From a bacterium (lineage in GTDB: Bacteria > Desulfobacterota > Binatia > Binatales > Binataceae): 64,000 bases of DNA. The stretch lies in assembly GCA_014896235.1 (NCBI GenBank), contig JADBKU010000022.1:1-64000 (forward strand). Direction: 5' to 3'. Made by a program: the position numbers and the translations under genes. Each line of letters begins with the position of its first letter. Position 1 is the first letter of the stretch. Below, piece after piece: positions 55,904 to 64,000 of the stretch. The notes under the pieces were generated by a model. It was not told where the DNA came from and did no database searches. It saw only the letters and a list, made by a program, of their open reading frames with translations.

Positions 55904-57124
55904 ATGACCGCGGCGCGGCGGCTCGTGCTGATGGCCGTCCTGACGCTGGCGATTGTCGCCGGCGGGGTTGGTCTGGCGTGGCTGCTGAATCCGTACGGCG
56001 CCACATCGAGCCGCCTGATCAACCCGATCTACCGCAAAATCAAATACGACCGTCTCGCGACGCCATACCTGCTGCGCGAGTCGCGGCCCGAAACGCTCTT
56101 GATCGGCAGCTCGCGCGTGCGGATGGGGATGCGGATCGAACAGGGCGAACGCGACGGCGTGATGAACGCGGCGATCCTGGGCGCGACGATGCCGCAACTT
56201 GAAAAAATAATCGACGTCGCCCTGCTGAATCCGCGGCTCAAACGAATCGTATGGGGAGTGGATTTCTGCCTCTTCAATTCGACCTGGAACGCCGACGACC
56301 CCTATTTCGACGCGCGCATCGCGAACCGCGCGCGCGCCCGGATCGAGGACACCCTGCTCAGCCTCGACGCGCTCGGCGACGGCTTCGATCTGTTGAAGCG
56401 CGCGTGGCGCGGCCGCGCGCGGCTGGCTCCGACGATGGTCGCGCCGGCGCCGTGGCCGATGGCCCTGATCTGCCGCGAATACGTCATGGATCGCGCCGAC
56501 GGCCTCGATCTGACGCCGGCGCAATTGATCGCGTTGCAGCTCAACGAGACCATCCGCATGTACGATCCCTACAGGTTTTCGCCCGCTATGACGGCGGACT
56601 TCCGCAAGACCGTCGCCAAAATTCGCGCGCACCACGTCGAGTTGATCCTGTTTACGCCGCCGATGAGCGAATACGAACTTGAATTGATCCGCCAATCCGG
56701 CGCGTGGGGCGATTTCGAAAAGTTCAAACGGACGATCGCGGCCGTGGCGCCATTTGTCGATTACGGAGCGTACAACCCGATGGCGCCTCGGGACGAATTG
56801 TATTTGCAAGTTATCCATTTCAAGGCGGACGCGGGGTTTCAGATGCTGCGCCGGCTGCTCGGAATGCCGACCGCCGCCTGCAATGACGACGCGCGCGCCG
56901 TCGAGGACAGCGGAATCGCCGTCAACGCGGAAAATATCGAGGGCGTGCTGGCGCGCGAACGCCGGATGCGCGACGAAGCCGCGACTTCGCCGAACAAGTA
57001 TTCGTTGGCCGCCGCCCGCGCCGTGGCAAAGCTGCGCGCCGACGAGGCGGGCGCCAGGCAGGCCGCGGAAACCGGCGTCAAAGCTTCGCGCAAAGGTCTG
57101 GCGCTTCCCGGCGCGCTGGATTAG
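55904..57124 (+). CDS. SGNH/AlgJ-like secreted or membrane-anchored protein
   Basis: N-terminal TM; RPETLLIGSSRVRMGMRIEQGE (GSS block), IVWGVDFCLFNSTW; downstream of MBOAT. Confidence 0.65.
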   Translation: MTAARRLVLMAVLTLAIVAGGVGLAWLLNPYGATSSRLINPIYRKIKYDRLATPYLLRESRPETLLIGSSRVRMGMRIEQGERDGVMNAAILGATMPQLEKIIDVALLNPRLKRIVWGVDFCLFNSTWNADDPYFDARIANRARARIEDTLLSLDALGDGFDLLKRAWRGRARLAPTMVAPAPWPMALICREYVMDRADGLDLTPAQLIALQLNETIRMYDPYRFSPAMTADFRKTVAKIRAHHVELILFTPPMSEYELELIRQSGAWGDFEKFKRTIAAVAPFVDYGAYNPMAPRDELYLQVIHFKADAGFQMLRRLLGMPTAACNDDARAVEDSGIAVNAENIEGVLARERRMRDEAATSPNKYSLAAARAVAKLRADEAGARQAAETGVKASRKGLALPGALD

Positions 57125-57149
57125 CGTCGAATCGCGAAGGTCCGGAACG

Positions 57150-57851
57150 ATGGATGGAAGCGCGCGTTATCGCCGAGAGCCGATCGGAACGCATCCGCCG
57201 CTCGCTTCGCCGGCATACGCAAGCACGGCCAAACGCGCGCCGCGCTTCGCGCCGGTGCGGATCGAGCAGAGCCTGAGCGAAATCACCGGGCCGCGGCCGC
57301 GCATCGCGGTCGCGCCCGAGGAAGCCGATCTGACCCGATGGGAGGGCGGCGCGGCGATGGGCGAACGGATAATCGTCGCCGGCCGCGTGCTCGACGAAGA
57401 CAACCGCGCCATCGCGCACGCGCTAATCGAAATCTGGCAGGCGAACGCCGCGGGCCGCTACCGCCATGAAAACGATCGTCACGATGCGCCGCTCGATCCG
57501 CATTTTTCGGGCGTTGGCCGGGTGCTCACCGACGCCAACGGCGCTTATCGTTTCATGACGATCAAGCCGGGCGCCTATCCGTGGGGCAATCATCACAACG
57601 CGTGGCGTCCGCAACATATCCATCTGAGCGTGTTCGGTCCGGCGTTCGCGACGCGGCTGGTCACGCAGATGTATTTTCCGGGCGATCCGCTGCTGGCGCT
57701 CGATCCTATTTTCAACAGCGTGCCCGACGCGGCGGCGCGGTCGAGGTTGGTCGCCGCGTTCGATCTCGGGCTGACACAACCGGGTTACGCGCTCGGCTAT
57801 CGTTTCGACATCGTGCTGCGCGGCCGCGCGGCGACCCCGGCGGTGAACTGA
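57150..57851 (+). CDS. pcaH: Protocatechuate 3,4-dioxygenase beta subunit
   Basis: GERIIVAGRVLDEDNRAIAHALIEIWQANAAGRYRHENDRHDAPLDPHFSGVGRVLTDANGAYRFMTIKPGAYPWGNHHNAWRPQHIHLSVFG. Confidence 0.95.
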   Translation: MDGSARYRREPIGTHPPLASPAYASTAKRAPRFAPVRIEQSLSEITGPRPRIAVAPEEADLTRWEGGAAMGERIIVAGRVLDEDNRAIAHALIEIWQANAAGRYRHENDRHDAPLDPHFSGVGRVLTDANGAYRFMTIKPGAYPWGNHHNAWRPQHIHLSVFGPAFATRLVTQMYFPGDPLLALDPIFNSVPDAAARSRLVAAFDLGLTQPGYALGYRFDIVLRGRAATPAVN

Positions 57852-57853
57852 CG

Positions 57854-58429
57854 ATGGCGCCAGCGCGGCTTACGCCTTCGCAAACGGTGGGGCCGTTCTT
57901 CGGTCCCGCGCTGGTTCGCGCCGAGCTCGAACAGATGGTCGAGGCGGAAACGCGCGGCGCGCGCATCACGATCGCGGGAAGGATTTTCGACGGCGACGGC
58001 GCCGCCGTGCCGGACGCGATGGTCGAAGTGTGGCAGGCGAACGCCGAAGGCCGCTATGACCATCCGGAGGATCGCCAGGAGAAACTGCTCGACCCGCACT
58101 TCCACGGCTTCGGCCGGTTCGGCGCGGATCGGGACGGCCGCTTTCGTATCGTGACGATCAAGCCGGGCGCGGTTCCCGGACCCCGGATGACGCTTCAGGC
58201 GCCGCATCTTAATTTATCAATCTTCGCGCGCGGATTGCTGAATCGCGTGGTCACGCGAATCTACTTTCCCGGCGAGCCGCTGAATCGAACCGACCCGGCG
58301 CTGAATGCGGTCCCCGCCGATCGCCGCGCGACTTTGATCGCGACGCGCGATCCCTCCGGCGCGGGCGATTCATATCTCTTCGACATCTTTCTGCAAGGCG
58401 ATCGGGAAACCGTCTTTTTCGACATCTGA
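57854..58429 (+). CDS. pcaG: Protocatechuate 3,4-dioxygenase alpha subunit
   Basis: LTPSQTVGPFFGPAL; ITIAGRIFDGDGAAVPDAMVEVWQANAEGRYDHPED; LNLSIFARGLLNRVVTRIYFPGE. Confidence 0.94.
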   Translation: MAPARLTPSQTVGPFFGPALVRAELEQMVEAETRGARITIAGRIFDGDGAAVPDAMVEVWQANAEGRYDHPEDRQEKLLDPHFHGFGRFGADRDGRFRIVTIKPGAVPGPRMTLQAPHLNLSIFARGLLNRVVTRIYFPGEPLNRTDPALNAVPADRRATLIATRDPSGAGDSYLFDIFLQGDRETVFFDI

Positions 58430-58693
58430 ATTCCATCCGTGGCGGTCTTGTCCGCAAGCGATTCCGGCGCGGCTTGTCCGATGTCGATTTCTGTTGATGC
58501 GGCGAGTCGATTTGTAGGAAGTTAGCCGCATACGGAGTTCGCCCCGCGCGCAGGTGGGGAGATCGAATCGGCGCGCGGCGTGAAGTGGATAATCTCCACA
58601 CCGGCGACCAAACCATCGGGTTATTCGCGCACGCCAGAACACGCGCGTCCGGAGACATGCGGGCGGCGATTCCCGCGGTCAGGCAGGTGGAAG

Positions 58694-60014
58694 ATGTCGA
58701 ATGGTCTGCGATTCATGCTTGGTCAAGCGCTGATATTTGGTTTGATCGGATTCTGCATCACGCGCGCCGCTGCGGCGGGCGACGCGGCAGGCGCCGCACC
58801 CATCCCGCCGGGCACGAAAATCACGATGGCTAACTGGCGCCAGTATCAGCAAGTTCATGCCCGACGGAATGGTCGTCCTGTTTCAAGGCGGGCAATCCTG
58901 GAAAATGCCGGACGACGTCGAGATCGACGTCGGACCGACGATCATTCATCCGTTGCCCAAAGGCTACGCCGAGGCGACGGAGAAGTACGCCGCGCAGGTG
59001 CGGCTGCAAACACTAGACGGCGGCGCGCACACTCTGATCGGCTATGTCGCTGGCGCGCCGTTCCCGAATCCAAGCGGGCCGGACGCGGGATGGGAGATTT
59101 TGGCCGACAACTGGTTCCGATACGCGCCGCATCTGAGCGTCTCCACGCCCGAGCGTCCGATCACCGAATGTGTCCAGGACAGTTACGGCAACATCTCATG
59201 TGAACAGGAGATGTATGTCGATCGATGGCTGAGCCACGTCACCGATCCGGGCGTGCCGATGACCGATCCGGCCGCCGACGGACGTTTCGAGACGCGCTTC
59301 GGAATGGTGATCGAGCCGGAGCAGCGCAAGTACACGGCGACCTTGTCGGTATTCTACGACGATCTGGCGAAGCTGCCCGCGTCGTACATCTTCACGCCGG
59401 CGGAACGGCGCGTGATGCAGCTGTCGTCGGGCGCGCGCTGCCAGCCATCAGGCGGCTCCGACATGACGGCAGACGACTATCGCTATGGCTTCGCCGGCAG
59501 CATCCCGGAATTTTCCGCGCAATCTCTGGGCGATCGGAAGATTCTCGCGCTGCTCAACTACAAGACCCCCGTGGGAATCTTTCCCGCAAACTATGATATG
59601 CCGCTCGGCTTTCCGAAACCCGACTGGGGCAAATGGGAAGTCCGCGACGTGTACGTAATCGACGTGCGTAAAATTCCTTCACGGGCCGAAGGCTACTGCT
59701 ACGGCAAGCGCGTGATGTACATCGACAAGCAATTTTACGGCGCGCTCTGGCTGGATCTTTACGACAAGAACATGCGGCTCTGGAAAGTCGCGCACATCTC
59801 GCCGCAGGCGATGGAGATTCCGGACATCGGGATGACCAGCAACGCCGGTTCGTTCTCTGAGCAGTTCTGGGACCTAATTAACCATCATGGCACCTACGAC
59901 TCGAGCTTCAACGCCCGCGGCGAAACGGTTTACGTCAATTCTCAGGCTCCCAGGGAATATGACGACGTGCAGAAGTATTCGTCGCCGAATGGATTGAGCG
60001 AAGTAATGAGATGA
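58694..60014 (+). pseudogene. DUF1329 family exported protein, reading frame broken by a +1 shift near 58853
   Basis: Frame A: MSNGLRFMLGQALIFGLIG...PIPPGTKITMANWRQYQQ; frame B resumes FMPDGMVVLFQGGQSWKMPDDVEIDVGPT...; the two parts join if one nt is skipped in caa(g)ttcatg. Confidence 0.82.
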
Positions 60015-60058
60015 CGCGGCTGACGGTCCAGAGAAAACGATTCGAGGAGGATACGACG

Positions 60059-60451
60059 ATGAGCGCGGAAGACAACAAGCGGATGATTCTGGGGTTCTTC
60101 GAGGACTTGAGCGCCGGGCGGGGCGACAAGGTGCTGGGCGCGCTCGCGGACAGCGCGACATGGTGGGTGCTCGGCAATTTTCCGTTGTCGGGAACCAAGA
60201 CCAAGGCCCAGTTCGCGGAACTCGTGGGCGCGCTCGGCCAGAATATCGACGGCGGCCTGCGCGTCACGCCGATCGGAATCACGGCCGAGGGCGATCGGGT
60301 CGCGGTCGAGGCGGAATCATACGCCCGGATGAAAAACGGCAAGACCTATCAGAACAAGTATCATTTCCTGTTCGTCGTCCGGAACGGAAAGATTCAGGAA
60401 GCGCGCGAATATCTGGATACGATGCACGCCAACGACGTGCTCTGCAGCTAG
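60059..60451 (+). CDS. SnoaL/NTF2-like protein
   Basis: NKRMILGFFEDLSAGRGDKVLGALADSATWWVLGNFPLSGTKTKAQFAELV; NKYHFLFVVRNGKIQEAREYLDTMHANDVL. Confidence 0.85.
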   Translation: MSAEDNKRMILGFFEDLSAGRGDKVLGALADSATWWVLGNFPLSGTKTKAQFAELVGALGQNIDGGLRVTPIGITAEGDRVAVEAESYARMKNGKTYQNKYHFLFVVRNGKIQEAREYLDTMHANDVLCS

Positions 60452-60468
60452 CAGGCGGCGCGCCGGAA

Positions 60469-60909
60469 TTAACGGCGCTTCGAATCGGGCCGGCTCCCGG
60501 CCGGCGGAGCCAAAGCGATCGACCGGACATGTCCTCCCGCGACCGCATGGCGCGATCGGCGCGGCCCGCCGCCGCGCGGACGCGGCGGGCGGCGGATGAC
60601 CAATCCCGTCCGCCGAGCGACGCGCGCCGCAGCGCGCGAGTCGGCCTCGCGATCGGACCGGATCATCACGTAGAAGAGCGCGTCGGCGAGAAAAACTTTG
60701 GCGAGCGCAATCACGAAAATGCAGGCCAGCAGCGGCAGCGCTTCCGCCCAACTGTCTGAAGCGGTAATCACCACCGCCGCGGTCATCGCCAGCGCCGCGA
60801 ACGAAAACGCGACGATTAGCCCGATCAACGATCTGTTGGATTCAGCCTCGCGCGCCGCGCGGTCGACCGTGGTTCGGGCATTACGCCGCAGCGGGCGCGC
60901 GCGATTGAA
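60469..60909 (-). CDS. Small hypothetical membrane protein with basic tail
   Basis: Two hydrophobic segments (LIGLIVAFSFAALAMTAAVVIT, ALPLLACIFVIALAKVFLADALFYVMI); start approximate (MGSVVKFNRARP). Confidence 0.45.
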   Translation of the reverse strand, partial: FNRARPLRRNARTTVDRAAREAESNRSLIGLIVAFSFAALAMTAAVVITASDSWAEALPLLACIFVIALAKVFLADALFYVMIRSDREADSRAAARVARRTGLVIRRPPRPRGGGPRRSRHAVAGGHVRSIALAPPAGSRPDSKRR

Positions 60910-61071
60910 TTTTACAACGGAACCCATATCGGTCGATTCCCGGCCGGAGGGAATGGAGGCGGGCCGGTAAACTTCCTTGCCGCGCAAACGCGACCGCTGA
61001 ATTCTCGCCTAAACCGCATCGCCGTGCAAAGCCCTTTCTCGCCGCGCCATCATCGGCCAACTGACGGCTCC

Positions 61072-62154
61072 TCAGCGGAACGCCGGCATAACGTATTCGG
61101 CCACATCGCGGAACACCTGCCGCTGCGTATCCGCTGGCGGCAGGATCAGCAATTCGTTGATTCCCGCGCGCTCCATCGCGCGAATCCGTTCGACAATCTC
61201 GTCTGGCTCGCCGGCCAGGCAGGTTCCGCGAATCGCCTCCGGCGTCACGTATTTGCGCTCCGCGGGCTGCAAGAACGTTCCGTGCCCCTCATGAATCTGC
61301 CGGAAGCGCGCCTTCTCGGGCAGGCTGAAATTTTTCACCCGCTCCAGATAGTCGTCCCAAACGTCGCGAAAAAAGGGCGGAATCGCGTCGTCGCGCCGGC
61401 CGCGCGCCTTCCACGTTTCGTACACGAAGTGCAGCGCGCTTGCGACCTGCGCCCCGGTTTCGTTAATCACCCGTTCCGAAGTAAGCGCCTCACCGGGCCG
61501 CAATACGCAAGCGCTGGTCAGCGCGACGATATGAAAATCGTCCGGCACGGATCGGCCCGCGGCGGCTGCGCCTTCGCGAATCTGGGCGAGCCGCCCCTCG
61601 ATTTTCGCGTTGATGCCGCCGGCGGTGACCCAGCCGTCGCCGAATTCGCCCGCGACGCGCGCGGCGCGCGGTCCATTGGCCGCGACGTAAATCGGAATCG
61701 GATCGTCGAGATTGATAAAGCGGCGGTCGCGATGGAGGAACTGAATCTCGCGCGTGCGCCCGCGATACGTGTAATCCACGGCTTCGCCGCGCAGCAGCGC
61801 CCGCACCACGCGCAGATAGTCGCGGAATTCCTCGATCGGCATCGGGCTCTGCCCCATCACGCGCATCGCGGTATGGCCCGTGCCGATACCCAGAAAGACG
61901 CGGCCGGGAGCGATCTGGTTGATGCTCGCGATCGAGTGGGCCGTGACGGGCGCGATTCGCGTGCCCGCAATCGCGACTCCCGTGCCGAGCCGGATCCGGC
62001 TGGTGTTCGCGGCGGCGAGCGCCAACACCGCATAACAATCCGACCAGATCATCTGCGAGTCGGGAACCCAGCAACTGTCGAAGCCCAGCTCCTCGGCGTA
62101 GCGGGCGAGATCCCATTTATCGACGTGGGTGTCGAAGCCGACGCCAAATTCCAT
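61072..62154 (-). CDS. LLM-class (luciferase-like) flavin-dependent oxidoreductase
   Basis: MEFGVGFDTHVDKWDLARYAEELGFDSCWVPDSQMIWSDCYAVLALAAANTSRIRLGTGVAIAGTR. Confidence 0.93.
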   Translation of the reverse strand: MEFGVGFDTHVDKWDLARYAEELGFDSCWVPDSQMIWSDCYAVLALAAANTSRIRLGTGVAIAGTRIAPVTAHSIASINQIAPGRVFLGIGTGHTAMRVMGQSPMPIEEFRDYLRVVRALLRGEAVDYTYRGRTREIQFLHRDRRFINLDDPIPIYVAANGPRAARVAGEFGDGWVTAGGINAKIEGRLAQIREGAAAAGRSVPDDFHIVALTSACVLRPGEALTSERVINETGAQVASALHFVYETWKARGRRDDAIPPFFRDVWDDYLERVKNFSLPEKARFRQIHEGHGTFLQPAERKYVTPEAIRGTCLAGEPDEIVERIRAMERAGINELLILPPADTQRQVFRDVAEYVMPAFR

Positions 62155-62340
62155 CGCCGCCTCCTGCACGAAGCTCCGGATTAATCGAGATGCGAGCGGA
62201 GGGTAACATCGGTAGTGCGCTATGGTCAAAACAGCCGCACCACGGCGCGGAGGATTACGATGAAAGAGCCGCTCCGCCGACCGGCCGCGGATCTGCTTCG
62301 CGGAATCTGCACGGAAACGCGCGCGACGCCCTAATAAAAT

Positions 62341-62378
62341 GCCTCCGCACGGAGTCCGAAGATTCGGCGTGCGGAGGC
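62341..62378 (-). terminator. Intrinsic terminator downstream of the amidohydrolase
   Basis: gcctccgcacg ... cgtgcggaggc 11-bp stem with nested ccga/tcgg; on the minus strand followed by ATTTTATT. Confidence 0.75.
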
Positions 62379-62404
62379 TTCACGGCGATCGCCGCAATTC
62401 GTCG

Positions 62405-64000
62405 TCAGGCCGCTGGTGCGGCTTGCGGACCGCGGATCAATTGACCCGGCATCGCGCCCGTCGCTTCGGCGTTTTCGTAAATTACCTCGCCGCTGACAAC
62501 GGTGTATTTGTAACCGTCGGCGCGCTGAATCAAACGCCGCCCACCCGCCGGCAGATCGAAGACCATCCGCGGCGCGTGCAGCTTGAGCGCGTCGAAATCG
62601 ATCACGTTGACGTCAGCCTTCATGCCCGGCCGCAGCGTTCCGCGATCGTTCAAGCCATAGAAGCGCGCGGTATCATGGGTCTGGCGTTTGACCGCGAGCT
62701 CGAGCGGCAACCGTTCGCCGCGGCTGCGATCGCGCACCCAATGGGTCAGCATGAAGGTCGGCATGCTGGCGTCGCAGATAAGTCCGCAGTGGGCGCCGCC
62801 GTCCGACAGGCCCATCGTGGTGACCGGGTCGAGAATCATCTCGCGCAGCGCGTCGAGATTATATTCCGCGTAGTTGGCGAGCGGCACGTAGAGCAACGCG
62901 CGCCCCTCCCGTTCGAGCATCAGTTCGTACGTCAGTTCCTCGGGCGTTTTGCCCTCGCGCGCCGCGCGCGCGGCGACGTTGGCCTCGCGCACCGGCTCGT
63001 AGTCGGGCGGATCGCCGAGCGGGAAAAATTTCGAGAAGTTGGTCACGAAATGGCGGTTTCGCGCACGCTCGGGCCTTCGGCCAGGATTTGCGCGCGCAGC
63101 GCCGGCTCGCGCATCCTCGCGACGCGCTCGGCGAGCGGCAGATGCGCAATCGACTTGTAGGTGCGATGCGTGATGAACGGATGCAGCGAACTTTCGAGCC
63201 CCATCAGCATCCCGGTCGGCCGCGCTGAAATTTGCGGATACAGATGGGCGCCGTTGGCGTTGAACTCGCGCACCCGATCGATGATGCGCCGCGCGCCGCT
63301 CGGATCCTTGTCGATTTGCGCGAGCGCGAAGGTGATCGGCAATCCCGTCTCGGTCGAAAGCTTGACCATCCATTCCATCGTCTCGTCGGGACCGACGAGG
63401 TCGGAGGCCATCTCGAAGACGCCGTGGCCCGCGGCCGCCAGCGCGCGTCCGATGCCGAGCAGTTCGTCCTCGCCTGCGAAGGTTCCGGGCACGACTTCCT
63501 TGTTTTTCGCCCGATGCAGCATCGTGCGGGAGGTGGTGAAACCGAGCGCGCCGGCGCGCAGGCCGTCGCGCACCACCGCCGCCATGCGCGCGATATCGTC
63601 GGGCGTCGCCGCCTCGTTATGCGCGCCGCGCTCGCCCATCACGTAAACCCGCACCGAGCCGTGCGGCACTTGCGCGCCGACGTCGATCGCCCGCGGCATC
63701 GCGGCGACCGCGTCAAGATAGTCGGCGAAGCTCTCCCAACCCCACTTGATGCCTTCGGCGAGCGCAGTCCCCGGAATATCTTCGACGCCTTCCATCAGGC
63801 CGATCAGGAAATCCTCGCGGCCGCGTTCGACGGGGGCGAAACCGACGCCGCAGTTGCCCATCACGATCGTCGTCACGCCATGCCAGCTCGAAGGCGTGAG
63901 ATATGGGTCCCAGGTCACCTGCCCGTCGTAATGCGTATGTATATCGACAAAGCCCGGCGTCACCAGCAGGCCGGCGGCGTCGATCTCGCGGCGCGCCGCG
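62405..64000 (-). pseudogene. Amidohydrolase / N-acyl-D-amino-acid deacylase family, frame broken near 63043-63075 and truncated by the window end
   Basis: N part [43 protein letters not shown] ends at VRETAIS*; C part in another frame resumes HFVTNFSKFFPLGDPPDYEP...GLSDGGAHCGLICDASMPTFMLTHW. Confidence 0.85.

Noticed and set aside
61024-62184. 386-aa plus-strand ORF opposite the LLM oxidoreductase
   Set aside because: Antisense shadow; no recognisable motif.

Overview
GC-rich bacterial chromosomal window with dense genes on both strands. No IS element, prophage or CRISPR array was seen. Main modules: (i) tandem M16 peptidases, catalytic plus degenerate partner; (ii) a DUF1326/DUF2182 pair; (iii) tRNA-Gly(CCC), followed by a small cassette with a degenerate HNH protein; (iv) a three-subunit cobalt-type thiocyanate hydrolase operon (scnB-scnA-scnC) plus a P15K/activator-like gene; (v) a complete pqqABCDE operon with an unusually long PqqA; (vi) an S53 peptidase with a P/S/T-rich linker and a C-terminal HYDIN-like domain; (vii) CoA-ester metabolism genes; (viii) a C5-cytosine methyltransferase with Vsr, next to overlapping ATTATCGAT palindromes; (ix) parB-parA-rsmG-mnmG with three perfect parS sites (TGTTTCACGTGAAACA), which suggests proximity to oriC; (x) an MBOAT, pentameric ligand-gated ion channel homologue, SGNH/AlgJ-like run; (xi) pcaHG followed by a frameshifted DUF1329 gene; (xii) a frameshifted amidohydrolase at the right edge. 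The content fits a metabolically versatile environmental bacterium, but taxonomy cannot be fixed from this window. Family calls come from reading the translated ORFs; no searches were run. Start codons are often uncertain because shadow ORFs are common at this GC content.
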